From: Theristus sp. LFF4_11
Taxonomy: Eukaryota; Nematoda; Chromadorea; Monhysterida; Xyalidae
Assembly: GCA_030248135.1 (NCBI GenBank)
Contig: JASANC010004505.1
Span: 22,602-86,601, forward strand
DNA length: 64,000 bases
Reading direction: 5' to 3'
Below are positions 35,259 to 48,700 of the stretch, one piece after another; the stretch's first letter is position 1, and every line of letters starts with the position of its first letter. Below the pieces are notes generated by a model. That model searched no databases. It was not told where the DNA came from and worked only from the letters and a program-made list of their open reading frames with translations. The position numbers and the translations under genes are program-made.

Positions 35259-38200
35259 CTACGCCGCATTCAGATCGCTGAGGGAGCCACGCGTCGAGGC
35301 GGGTCGCGACTTCGACGCGCCTGCTGCCGTCTTCGGCTTTGTGCCGAGTTTTGCGCCGATCTTCTTGAGAAAATCAGAGCGCGCCGCTGATTGGCCGCCG
35401 TGGTTGGTGCCGCGCAAACTGTGCCGCGAGCCGGCCAATGGCGTACGGCGGGACTCGCGCGCGGCCTGCGAGAACAAAAAAACGGAAAAATGCGGACTCC
35501 ACTCACAATCGGTGTGTCCAGATCATCCACCAAATCATCGCACCGGCATGGTACAACACACAAACCACACAGCGGTTTAGTTCCCCGTTTTGCAACACAA
35601 AATCCGCCAAAATGCCCGGTTTTGTTTCATCTGCATCCGAACGAAATCGCGAATAAAAAAAAGCACACTTCCGTGTCCACAACGACGGTCCGGAATAGTC
35701 AGCAAATACACAAATCAAGAACAGAGGCAGACGGAACGGGCGACGCACTTTCTTGATGCTCTCCATGCGCGGATGGTCGATCTGCGCGTAGTTGCTCGCA
35801 GCTGCTGCCGCGGGCGTCGCGAATGCGCCCGGCACCGCGGCAGCGTCGGCAGACGAGCGGGGCGGCGCGCTCAGCGGCGGCGTGCCCGTGGCGGAGACGC
35901 TGCGCACCTGCGAGAGAAAACGAAATCGGCGGACGCTGATTCGCTGGGCTGCGTCACCACACCCACGGAGCAGCGGCTGCCGAAAAATCGATATTGCTGT
36001 GTGCGATGTTCTCGCCTCGCACTGGCTGCTTGTGGAACGGATTCGCACCACATTCATAGCACTGTCTTGTCAGCACTTGCGTGATTTCGGCGATTTTGTT
36101 TTGTGTTAAAAAAACAGTTTGTGCTTTTGTTAGAACAACAAACAGCTGCAAAGAACACTGTTGTGCACGGGCTGAGAATCATTGCGGCTTCCTGCACACT
36201 GTGATAATTGCACGCGTGTTACAGACAGCTCAGTACAAACCAGACTTTCCGTTTAGCCGGTTTCTTCTCGCAAACAAATGATGAATGTCAAATCAGTCAC
36301 ACCAAACTGACATTTTAGTGCCTGTACTTTGACAAACGGGCGTTTTAGAGCAAATGACGTCATTTTAGTCGGGACACGTTTGTATAAATCCACAATACAC
36401 AAACATGGGTGCTCAAACATCACGAAGCCTGATAGTACGAGAAAAAAAAACAGAAAACGAGAAACGAGAAAAAAAAATGCGCGCGCACCATCGCCGGGTC
36501 AACAGCAGCGGACGGCAGCGGCTGAGCCTGTTGATCAGAGGCTTTTCGATCGTGATTCGCAGCAGCACTTCTGACGCTGCTTTTCTTCGGCGCTCCGCTG
36601 CCCGCCACCGCCAAATCGCAATAATTGATCTGTAATGTTTCTTTAATTCAACATGTTCTAGGAACCGTCAATCTCAGCGCTCTGAAATGGGCGGCGGCAC
36701 GTTGTGCTGTCAGTGCCGCCGCTGTGCAAGGGTGTCCGCATCGCCACACCAATTTTTGTTGCCCGCCAGGTGGCACGAAAACAATAGTTTTCGATTTCGA
36801 CAAAATCCAGAACGCGACGGTGCGCTTTCGAACGCTGTGCACCCTCGCCCATCAGCAGATGCATTGAATTGAGCATGCCAATCTCAAATCAACCACGTTG
36901 TAGAATGGTTCTCTGCACTTCGGCCTTGGCAACACCATCTGCAGAAGAGCGGGGTGGCCTCATCCAGTGCATGTGGCCCCCTCCTGAACCACTTGAATAC
37001 AGAACTTGACACACAAACTTGATCACGGAAAAACAATCAGCAAAACTGAATCAACAAACACGCAATGTTCAGCGCTGTTTCTGCGTGCTCACCTGTATAC
37101 CGGTGCTTGCGTCCGAGATCATCTGCGAGGCGCCCGTGATTTTCCGGGCGGATGCCGGCGGCGGGAATTCAAACGCCGAGCGACCGGCCAACGTCGTTGT
37201 CGCTGGAACCGAAATCGATACTTTAAAAAACGTTTACAAGTGTTACGAGACGTAAAGTTCTGTAAGCCTTTGTAATCTGCAAAACTCCAGCAAATCAGTA
37301 AAGACAAACTACGGAAAAAAGCCACGAAGCTAATCCAGAAAAAACGAACGCCCTGTTATCAATTTTCTCAAGTTCTGCGACTGAATGCGTGTGCAGACGT
37401 AGAAAGGAAACTAGTCGCAATCTTTATGTGGCAATTCAAAGTCGCCTAAGTGACTCCGCCCTATTTTGGGGACTCGGATTACTTTACCAAATTTGAATTC
37501 CCGCGCGTTATCCATGAAACTGTTTACCGATCTATGCGCGCATTAAGTTGCGGGACCAAAAGAAAAGATCCGCCTCCGTGGCCCGGTGGTTAGCACGTTC
37601 GCCTTCAACTCAGAAGGTGACGGGTTCGATCCCCCACGGAGGATGACAAACTGCCGCCAGTGTAGCTCTCTACTCTAATAACTACACTCGTTTTCAACTA
37701 AAGCTTTCGGATTCGCTGCCCTGCGGGGATATAGCGACCGCAGGCCACCGAAACCGAAATCGGGCTAAGATCACTGGTGCCCCCAGGACAGAGCGGGGCT
37801 TAGAGGCTGTCCCCCTCACGTGGCGAGGGTATTGGTTCCACGGGATGGTGAGCCGTCCGTTCCCCAATCCCACCGGAGTTTGGTACCTTCGGGTTTCCGG
37901 AATCGGTGGGGGGCGTGCTTCAAATATTAAAAAAAAATCATACCAGTTTGCGGCGTCGTCAGGCCGCCGGGCGGGCGCCCGACATTGGCGCATTTTTGAG
38001 CAGAGGGTGGCCAAAATGTTTGCCCAATGTTGCCGTAAGTGGCCGGGCCCGGGCCGACCGGAGGCGCCGACGGCGGCGGTGTGCGCAGAGAGGACGGCAA
38101 AGGCTCTTGCACTTCGGGCACCTGCTTCAGATCGCTGATCGCGCCTGCCGATATTATAATGGGCGTGTGAGAAGCGAAATTTCAAACAGACGAACAGAAA

Positions 38201-39732
38201 TTGTCATGAAATGACATAAAGACTGAAAGTAAATTGTGATGAAATGACATTAAGACTGAAAGTAAATTGTGATGAAATGACATTAAGACTGAAAGTAAAT
38301 TGTGATGAAATGACATTAAGACTGAAAGTAAATTGTGATGAAATGACATTAAGACTGAAAGTAAATTGTGATGAAATGACATTAAGACTGAAAGTAAATT
38401 GTGATGAAATGACATCAAACTACAATACAAAATAACACCGCCGCTTGGCGCGATCGCTTGTGTGTCGCACCTTTGTTGATATCGACCAATCAACAAGCAC
38501 CATATGAAGTGCAATGAATAATCAGCAAGAACGAACAGCAAAAAGCGGGCGTCCACTGGAACCATTTCATCTTCTCAAACCGAAACCGCTTAAGTTTCCA
38601 AAATTCCAGTATAAGCGTAATTTTAAAAGAACCATTAAATCGACATCGACAGCATTCGGTCGTGCCGCGTTTCTTTCGATCAACTCAATGCGTCCAATAC
38701 AGCAAAGAATGCTCACGTTCCAGGGCCATCCAACCTCCGCCGCAAGCAAAACAAATCAACCAAGTTGCAAGATGATTCTCTGCATTTCGGCCCGGCCAAC
38801 ATCATGATGCAGATGAGAGGGGTGGCCTCATCCAGTGATGTGCGCCCTCTTGAAGCGCAAACCCCTAAAGCAAGCCAAAACGAACCATGCTGCAGCGTGG
38901 CGGGCGTGTGCTGCGCACGCGGCGTGCCGCCGCTCTCCGCCTCCTGCGGGTGTCGATGCTGCAGTCGCTTAATGGCGCGCGCGATGATGTCCTGGCCAGC
39001 TGTAGGGTTGTGTGAGAAAGTTACCGTGGAAATTAAAAAAAAAGTTCCGCTTTTTTCGGATGGCGAAATTAAAAAAAAGTTCCGTTTTTTTCGGATAGCG
39101 GCACACGATGCGCGGGACGTCACGGTCTCATCAATGGAGCAAAGAAAGAAATGCATGATGTGCATTGTTTAAGACACGATCGCCTAGATCGGACGGCAGG
39201 CCAGAAAATTATCCGACTATTCTGATCGCCACAGAAAATCACACCGATTTTTGACTGCGTTACACTGGATGGGCACAGCACCAAAAACCACTGGTTCTTA
39301 ATCTGCTGATGGTGCGTACAGTATAGCCGAATAAACGAAGGCCGCCCACCCGTTCAGACAATGTGAGACCAGTCGCCAACTAGCAGCAGTGAGTACTTCA
39401 TGAATGCGAGCATATTTCGGACGAACGAACAGCGATCGCACGAACAAATTGTGTTCCTTCCATGAAAAAATCACCATCAATCTGCTACACTGTTACATTT
39501 CTGAGCGCTCGTTTTTCGTTCGTTCAAAGTTCGCGCGCTTCTTGTACTCTGCGTTACATTTGTCACCGTGGCCTGGTGGTAGTGCGTTAGACTACAGTCT
39601 GTGCGCTCGGGGGATCGAGCCCGGCCGATGGGTGTATATGCACTTAATAACAGAGAGATACTCGATGGGCGCCCTACTCACTGGCGTTCTGTTCCGGGTT
39701 AGCCCTGGCTGAAAACATCGCCTAAAAATCCC

Positions 39733-39779
<47 letters not shown>

Positions 39780-42700
39780 AAGAAAAGGACGATGCCAAGT
39801 TCCACTCGCGCACACACGTCCCACTAGGGTCTCCGAATTTCATGCTGTTCATACAGTTTTATCGGAGTTTCCTGCTTTTCGCGAAATAAAATGGATGGAT
39901 GGATGGACGTACCGCTAGTGCCGGTCGTCGTGTCGGACGAGTCCTTGCGACACGACGCCGATACGAACGAGGCGGGCGGCGGCAGCGCCGGACACGGCCG
40001 CGCAGCGACGGCGGCCATGCCGACCGCCCACGCCTGTTGGCTGCTCGACTCGTCGTACTGCTGCAAAAACGACCAAACCAACAAAATTCCGTTGTTCATT
40101 CTTTCCTATTTCATGCTTTACCTCGTAGTTTCTCGAAAAAAATGGAGAGCGGAATGGTGCGGCGTTGTCCCCATTCGGGAGTCGGGAGGGACACCGTCGG
40201 TGGTGCTCAGATTCAGTTGTGTACACCTGTCTGTTGTCACTGTTTCCGCGGAGTACAGAGCATGCAAACTATGAAGGACAGTAAGAAGAACGAATCGATC
40301 GGATGAAAATCCAAACACCCTATTTGTGGATAAATATGTTTTCTTGTAACTCCGATCCCGTTCCTTCTTCTTTTGCGCGCTCTATATTCTGAGAAAAAAA
40401 GTGACAGGTTTAAATATATATATACTGCAGCTACGAAACTAAATCGACCACCACGGGTGCTTGCACCGAGTGTCCCATCACCAAACAACAAGTAACAACC
40501 GCAACAAGCCGAAAATCGACCACCTGATGAAAAATGTACCGTGCGATGAAAAGAAACCGTGAAAGGGAACATAATTCAATCTAAAAAAACGCCCAGCCGA
40601 CCTCGAAGAGACCGCAGACCGGCTGCTGGAAGTCGCGACGTAAACGAGCACGCGCCTCGCGCGACATCAGGTCGACGCCGATGCAAGTCGGCAGCGGTGC
40701 ATCCGCGCGATGAAACTGCTGTCACCGGGTCGGAATTTAGTCACCACGGAACACGCTGGTTCGCCCAAAAAAGCCACCAATCCGAACGCAACCAATCAGC
40801 AAATCACAATCAAAGCGGCGCACGCATTACCCGCGTCGACTGCGCTGTCGCAGCGGCGGTTCGTTGCTCTGCGGAGCCGCCGCTGAGGTCTGACGTGCGC
40901 TTGAGGGTGACCGCAGTGGATTTCGTTGGTGAGCCGGTGTACCGCGGCGACGAGCCGTGCGCGGGCGAGCCGGTAGCGGCGCCACGATGGAAGGACGTGT
41001 TCAAATACTCGTTCGAGAACGCTGATTGGTCGAGAATCGTGTCGAGACTCGGACCGGCTGTTGGAATGAGAAAGCGAGAGGAAACTGATAAGAAGATGTC
41101 AGTGTTTGAACAGAAAATCATTTTTTAGAAACTGGGTATCACAAAAAAGACAATTTCACATTCAAACGCTTAGTAAGCGCCAAGCAGCACATCAGCAAAC
41201 AACCCATTCAAATTTCAACCAATGGTTGTTGTTGCTGTTGTTCAAGCAACTTTTGTTGTAAACTCAATCAACCAATCAACCGCCAGTTGCAATAATACGG
41301 CCACTCGAAGTTTTTTTAGTCAACAACAAAAAAACGGAAATCGCGGCCGACCCCAAGGACGCGCGCCGAGGCCGCTGGTCTTTCTGACCGGCGAATAACC
41401 GGCCGAGAACTGTATCGGCGACGAGGCGCGGTCAACGAACTTCTTCTTCGGTGTGCTCGTGCATTCTGAGAGTGAAGAATGCCGGTGTACATTCAACAGT
41501 CAATCGTGGTTGATGAGGAACGTTGATAACAAACATGATGGTCGGCCCATAGGACACACGTTCGGTAATCTGAACAGCATTTCACCAAAGATCGACGTTC
41601 TGTGCCCCCCATCGATTAAATTTGATGGTTCAATCAGTGGGGTGTTTACAGGCTGAGCGTTCCGTGGCAAGCCATTAAAGCCAATGGACCTCACCACGAG
41701 CTGGTCCAATTGAATTTGCAATATTGGTAATTCTAAATTAAAGCGCTCTAAAGCAACGCCCACCTGTCCCTTTCGCGCTCCCCTCTCCGTCCGACTCGTC
41801 ACGTTCGTTCGCGGTCGCTGGCTGAAATACGCACAGAAAATTGGTTGAACTTTACAATAAATGAAGGTTTCGCCAGGTACAATGCGTCTGGAAAATATAT
41901 GCAATATGATGTGATGAGCAACCAATCAGCGCAGAGAAGTGCTCATGACCAGACCAATCAGCGCTGCGAGCTGCCATGAACAACCAATCAGCTAGTTGCA
42001 TATATTAGCGAGACAGACTGTAGACGCATGAAACGCAGTAGCGCCCTGGCTCGTCAGTGCGCCGGACACAAGCCAGAATCGCCGAAAGCGTTTTAGTTTT
42101 ACGACGCTGTTTTAACGCTTTCAAGATGTGCCCGATGTTTGCAAAATTCCAAAAACTCTCTCGATCGCAGCTCGCGATGAAAAAGTTACGAATGAAATAA
42201 GAAACAACAGCGCAAACACAAACATCGTCGAGGTCGAGAGCGTCGCTCACAGTTGGTTTGTCGGAAGTTGGGGGACTCTGTAGAAAAAAAAACGAAACGG
42301 CTACGTTAACTCACACTCACACTACTCAATCAGGTTTTTGTTTTTTTTTAATTTGATGACAGCAGCTTTGATCTGTTCTACTATGACCGTATTTGTAATA
42401 CTCGTAACAAAACGTGCCTCGATGTGTGTGTGTCACGGCTCCCACTCCGCCTACAGTCGAACTGTAAATCATAGGGAATCAGCTGATCGGTTGGTGATCA
42501 CGCGCATGCATGCTTTCTATGCAAACCAAACTTTGTCCCCTGAGCAATTTCTGCACAGAAAGCATGCATGCACGTGACCACCAACCAATCAGCTGATTCC
42601 CTATAACTTAGAGTTCCACAGTAGACCGATCCGACCGCGGTGTATCGCGGACGAAACGACTTCCCACTAATCCATAACAACTCCAAATGAACCCTGCTTC

Positions 42701-45700
42701 GAGCTCTCAATACTCAACACCCCACTGAGCGGCTACCCGCACCGTCACGGTCACACAGACCGGGTACTCCACAGTAGCGGCCAAACGTTTGGAAACCCCC
42801 ATGCGCGCGTGTGTGTGTTGGTATATGCGTGCTTTTTATTGTGCGTCTCTCCGTCACACATGCTAGCTTGTTTTTTATGAATGAACACTACAATTGCTTG
42901 TTCCAAAAATCAAAAAAATATTTGCTTATGTGCATAGTAAAAACGCAAAAATGCGCGATATGCAGCGTACGCAGGGGTTTCCACTCTCCATCCATCGCCC
43001 CGCACTCACCCCGCCGCCGCCGCCGACCATACCCGCCAATTTCGCCTGTCGTTCCCGTTGTTTTTTCAGTCGCCGAAACGCCGCAAACAGCTCGCGCGCC
43101 CTCTTGGAGCTGTCCCGCAGCAGGCCTCTCGTGAACGAACTCGCGCTGTTGTGCCGCTGCTCTAGGCCACCGCCGTGCTCCGGCGGCGTAGCGTCCGGCG
43201 GATGCGGACTCGCCGTCTTTGCTCGGCTCGTCGGTCTGCAGTGAATGAGAGTGCGGTACGAATGAATGGTCAATTTCGACCGGCGCTAATCGAAACCAAT
43301 AATAACAAATGACAGACAAGAGAGCGTTTCGATTTTTTAAAAGCTGCAAACGCATCGTCAGAAAAGCGCACAGATAGCGCCGTCAAGTGGGGCAACCATT
43401 GAGTTTTTCTGTCTAGTGCCTATAGCCGACATACCTGTCGGTGGGGCTCAATCGCCCGAGCGCACAGACAAGAGCGAAACGCGCTGCTTCGCGGCCAGGC
43501 CACGATGGGGCGACAAATGCTTTGTATCTTCTTCACTTCGTACTTTCTTCTTTCGGTCTACGCTCGCGCAATCGACATTCACATAACATCACACACCATC
43601 TGACAATAATATTTGTGTGTCTGTGTCGGTCATTGTGTGAGTGTGTTTGCTTGTGATTGGGACTGGATGTAGTACGAGCACTTAACCAATCAAACATCAC
43701 ATCTTCGCAAGATGAAAGTGCGCGGTCCTCAGAATCAGGGACGTAGTTCGTTGTGTCAAAAAGTGGGAATTTTCAAACTAAGTCAGTCAGTCAGTCAGTC
43801 AGTCAGTTTTATTCTGCAGTGCACGGCATGATAGCAAAGAAGTGTCACCTCGAGTAGGCAAGCCAAAACAGCTCGCACGGCCACATTTGCAGCGGCCGAA
43901 ACAACACGAATGCAACAAAATACGATAGGTAAAACGACTGTACCAGCTGGAACAAAATATGTCAGTGCGGTGCGAGCTTGGAGGATACCAGAAAATGGTC
44001 TTATGGTTTTGAGTTTACCAGAAGATTAACAAAAGGTTTAGCGTTTAGTCACCCTCGTGGCCTGGTGGCACGTGGTAGCGAGTTAGACTGCAGTCTGTGC
44101 GCTCGTGGGATCGAGCCCCGTCCGAGGGGTGTATAGGCACTTAATGACAGAGAAAAACTCGATGGGCGCCCCACTCAATGGCGTTCAGTACACGCTTCTC
44201 TGGGTTAGCCCTGGCTAAAAAAAACACATCGCCTTAAAAATCCCAACAACAACAAAACCCGAAAATGCACGGTATTCAGAGCAGAAGTCCCAGTTTCTGC
44301 CGTCACCTGGAGTGCGGCTCCGGCGTGTTCGACTTCTCCGAGGTCGGCGTCGTGCCGCCGCGAGTGGACGGCAGATTCGAAGTGGACGAGCGCAGACCGC
44401 TGATCGGCTTCGTGAACAGCGACCGCGCGCGACGTCGGCCGAGCGTGCCGCCGGGCGTCCACGTTGATACGGCGCCGCTCGTATCGGGCAGCACGACGCG
44501 CATCTACAGTGGAAGCAGCAGCGACCATTGCACTTTGATACGGATTTATGGACGATCAGCGACGATTAAGGCGCGTTTAGCAATTAGTTTTTTTGTGCGT
44601 ACGCACGGACACACGACACGTAAAAAAGGCCACGCGATTTAGAAATCGTGTCGTGTGTGCTATATTAATGCATTACGGACACGATTAGCTTGCGCACGAG
44701 ATTTAGAACGACGTTTGTGCGTACGGACGAAAAACTAATGGTGTTTCCGCCTTTAGATGGGAGGACGATTACGGTCAGGATTTTCATTTTAACTTGCTGT
44801 ATTGTTTCGTGTACGGTTTGCGAGAGAATTCATGAATGACACAAGAACAGCAAGTCCACCGCAAGCTGTGGACAAATGTTCCAAAAAACTTGCAAATCTC
44901 ACGGACTATTATCGCACCTCGGCCGGATCACAAGTTGACATGGAGCGTCTGACTGGTGCGACGTGCAGGAGCGAGTGCTGCGCGTGCTGATGACTGGGGT
45001 GGTGTCCGTGGCGGTGCGCGCTGCGTTTACTGGCGAGCACCATTTCGCGGTTGTTGTACCACCACTGCGGCGTTGGATCCACCGGGAATGGACGCACCTG
45101 AGCAACAAATCAACCGAGCTGCACGATGGGTGCTCTGCATTTCCGGCCTGACCAACATCACATGCAGAAGAGGGGGTGGCCTCATCCAGTGATGTGTGCC
45201 CCTCTTGAGATGTGCGCGCGGGGGGTACTTAGGGGTACCGGTACCGGCAAAGGTCGCGCGTCACAAAAGACGCACACAGCCAATCAGGCCCGTTCAAACG
45301 GACGGTATGCGTATACGGCACGACACGTCCGTCACGTCGCGTGTCTTCAGCATACTGCCGTTCATACAGACGAATGCGTGTACGGCACGACACGTCACGT
45401 GACGGCAGATTCCGTGTTATCGTCCATGGAGACGTCAGTATGAACGTCCCATGAAAGTGTCGCTCACTGTTACAGCAGATCACGGATAACTAGCGTACAG
45501 GTAACGATCACAATAATCGTCCATCATCAACTTTATGAACGGTTAGAGAGTTTACGAATCTTTGCGATGGTCGCTGTAGTTTTTCGCTGCTTGAAATCCA
45601 TGGAAATAATCAACACACAACAGCTTAGCATCTTCCGGTCGGTTCAGATCGTCCAGGGTACGTCAGTATGAACAGCCCCTTAGGGCCGCATTCATGTTGC

Positions 45701-48700
45701 AGTATTTAGTGAGCGCACAGCTATGCGGTCACTAAATACTGCAACATGAATGCGCCCTTACTGACCACTCGGTTCACTTCGGTTGCCGTTGCCGACCATT
45801 GCCGTTTCGCCTTCGTCGTCGGCGTCTCCGCCGCGCAGACGGGTGTTTCATAAGTCGGCTGTCCACTCTGCGTCTTTTCCGTTGCTGCAGTTCTCGATTG
45901 TCTGACGTCCGTTTTGCTGCTTCCGCTCGACCTCGCGTACCAGTCGCCGTCATCGATATCGACGGTCGTTATCGCGTCATTGCCGCCTGAAATGAAACGA
46001 ATCAAACGTAACGAACGATTGATGAAAGTTCTGGTCGAAAGATATTGCACTTTATTGCAACACAGTGTGATTTTGCACAGTCAGAAACAAACACACAGGC
46101 ACACACGCCAGCGTCAGTGTGTGAGCCAGTGTGTTTGCGCGCGGGCAACAATTTGGTGGTGCAGTCAGTCCAGGAGCATCCGCACCGGAGTCCCCACCAA
46201 CGAATTGAAGAAAAAAGTAATAGACCCAAAAAGACAAGAACTTTCTGCCACCCGCTGACTGGTCGTAGCACACGGATGTGCAAGCGCAACCAATCAGCAT
46301 GCACACCATTCAAAAAGCTTGTTTACCAGGCACGCTACATTGTGGCTTCATTTGGCTGGTTTGCGTCGGATCGTCCGGCGGTGGCGTCGTGCGCTTTGTG
46401 TCCGAGTTTGCTGAAAAAAAAAGAATTTCAAATCGGAAAACAGGAGGGCGTGAATTGGGTTATAAGTACGAGTTGTAAGACTAGCGCACTCAGCATAAAC
46501 GGTCACAACAACAACAAACACACTGGCACACACAACACATGCGCGATGGCACGCACGCAGCTGTGATGTCATATGTGTGCGCGCCAGTGTGTTTGCTTGT
46601 GTGCAACATCACTGTGTTGTATCAAACAGAGTGCAATCAGTGTCTTCCGATTCCAGACCAGGAACAGTACTAGTAAACGGAAACATTTGGAAAAACTTAG
46701 GAAAAAGTTAGGAAAATCAATAGAAAAAAGTAAACGCACACGTTCGTGCGACTGTCGGCTGCATGATCAGATAGGAGGCATGCGGCGCGGTCACCGGCTG
46801 CATCGGTAGATAGCCAGTGTGTTGGTGGACGAGACACGTCGACGGGAAGAAGATCGCGTCGTAGTTGTAGTAGCTGCATGAAAAGTAAGCAGAAACGTCT
46901 CTCAAGTTATGGCTTTGTGCGCTGCGTGACTGACACGACAGCGCTGTGGCAGCCGACAAAGCAAGAAACTGACGTTGAACAGCGTTCTTTGGGCTCGTTT
47001 ATACTTGACGTATGCAGACGTACGTCAGGTATGAACAGTAGTATGCAATAACACGCCACCTAAAGTGACGTGCCGTGCCGTCTGCATGTCTGAGTGACGT
47101 TTCGCCGGCTGCATATGGCGCCATTGAAAAGCAATGACAAAACTACTGCACATCATAAATCTATTGGCCAAATGGCGCACCTGTGCAACGAATCAACGAA
47201 CGGCTGGTTAACGTAACGCGCATCAGCGGCAGCACCGCAACAGAGCACCTGCGTGTCAAATTTATTCCACGTCCAGTGAAAAATCCAAGTGTCTTTTTTT
47301 TGTTAGAAAGCAATCGACAGTTCGAAGGCAAAAGAGTGGGGCGATTTGCTAGAACTGGAGAACGGTTACTGAGTTTACGAATCGTTTCTACGGTCACCGC
47401 AATTGTCTACCTGCTTGAAATCCATAGAAACAATAAACACACTAGCTTAGCATCTTCCGGTTCAGATTAACCGTGCAACGTCTACGTCACAAGAGAACGC
47501 ACTAACTAAGCTAAAAAAAGCTCAACGAAAAGAGATTGCATCCTTTAAGGCGAACTCAGCAAGCAGTTTTTTCACCAATTTACCTTTTTCACCAACAATT
47601 TTTCACCTTTCACCAATTCAGCAAGCATTTACCTGGCACGGCCCGGGCATCTGTGCGCTGACGCGACGTGCCGGCGGCAGACGTGGCGTCGAGGTGACCG
47701 CATCCTCGAGCGCATCGTCGTCCGATTCCGAGGCTGACTGGCCTTGCTGCCGGCGACGGTCGATCGGTCGATCGCCGGTGCTGCTTGGCTGCGTCGACAG
47801 CGCACCGGCACTGCTGCTCGTTGAGCATTGGGAGTCCGTGCCTGGATGGAAAGGAAACTGAGGGGTGACACGTGAGAGAGAGAGAGAGGCAAAAATGATT
47901 CCGTGTCGACAGGTCGGGACCATGTGAAAAGGAAACAGCCGATGGCGAAGATTGGCCTTGACCTCATCAGGTTTATTTGTTAAGGTGCATTCATGAAGCA
48001 ATAATTAGTGACCGCGTAGCTATGTTTTAACACAGCTACGCGTCACTAAATCCTGTTTCATGAATGCCGCGTAAGCCTCACGGTCAGCTCACATCGGCAC
48101 AATCACAAAACGGCCATTATGCATCAATTAACCTGTTGGTTGTCTGTCTGTCCCCTCTCTCTGGATGGGATGATGGGTCACACAACAAAGCATCAACAAG
48201 AGCAGAGAACAGTCAAGTAGCAACGTACCGCTTGGCACCGTCGATGGCAACGGCAGTTGCAACGGTGGCAACGCGGAGAATGAACGTTGGCGAGGCTGGA
48301 AATTGCGAATGGAACGGAACAATTGTTTTTTGGGTGATAGAAAATTGGAAAGATGCAAAACGCAAACACAAAGAGAAAAATGACAAAATATCTCCAGTTT
48401 CACTGAAAATTCAGAACAGCTCTGCAATCGCTCAAACTAATCAGCAAAACTCTTTTGAAAGAACCGGGTCAACCAATCAATGTGAATAGCAGAAAAGCCA
48501 CAGAAATCACAGAAAAAAACCCAAAAAAAACCAAAAAACGTAAATTCAGCAGAAGCTCACCTCAACAGCGGCACACCGGGCCGGCGGCGGCGGCGGCGCG
48601 GGAGCGGCAAAATCTGGCGGCTGCTCATCGTCAAACGCCAGCTGGTCGTCACTTTTGCTCGCTGCCAAAGTTGGCGGGCGATACTGGCGATTGGCGGGGT

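Noticed and set aside
37571..37643. Functional tRNA gene
   Set aside because: The acceptor and T arms are good, but the anticodon arm is aberrant and the sequence runs into a SINE body with a poly-A tail.
38205..38415. CRISPR-like array or repeat protein
   Set aside because: The 33-bp units are directly contiguous without spacers, lie in an intron, and vary like a minisatellite.
46715..46879. Alternative frame of exon 13 that would join exon 11 directly
   Set aside because: It has poor third-position GC and no motifs; the 68-nt exon 12 restores the phase to the frame with YLPM and YLIM.
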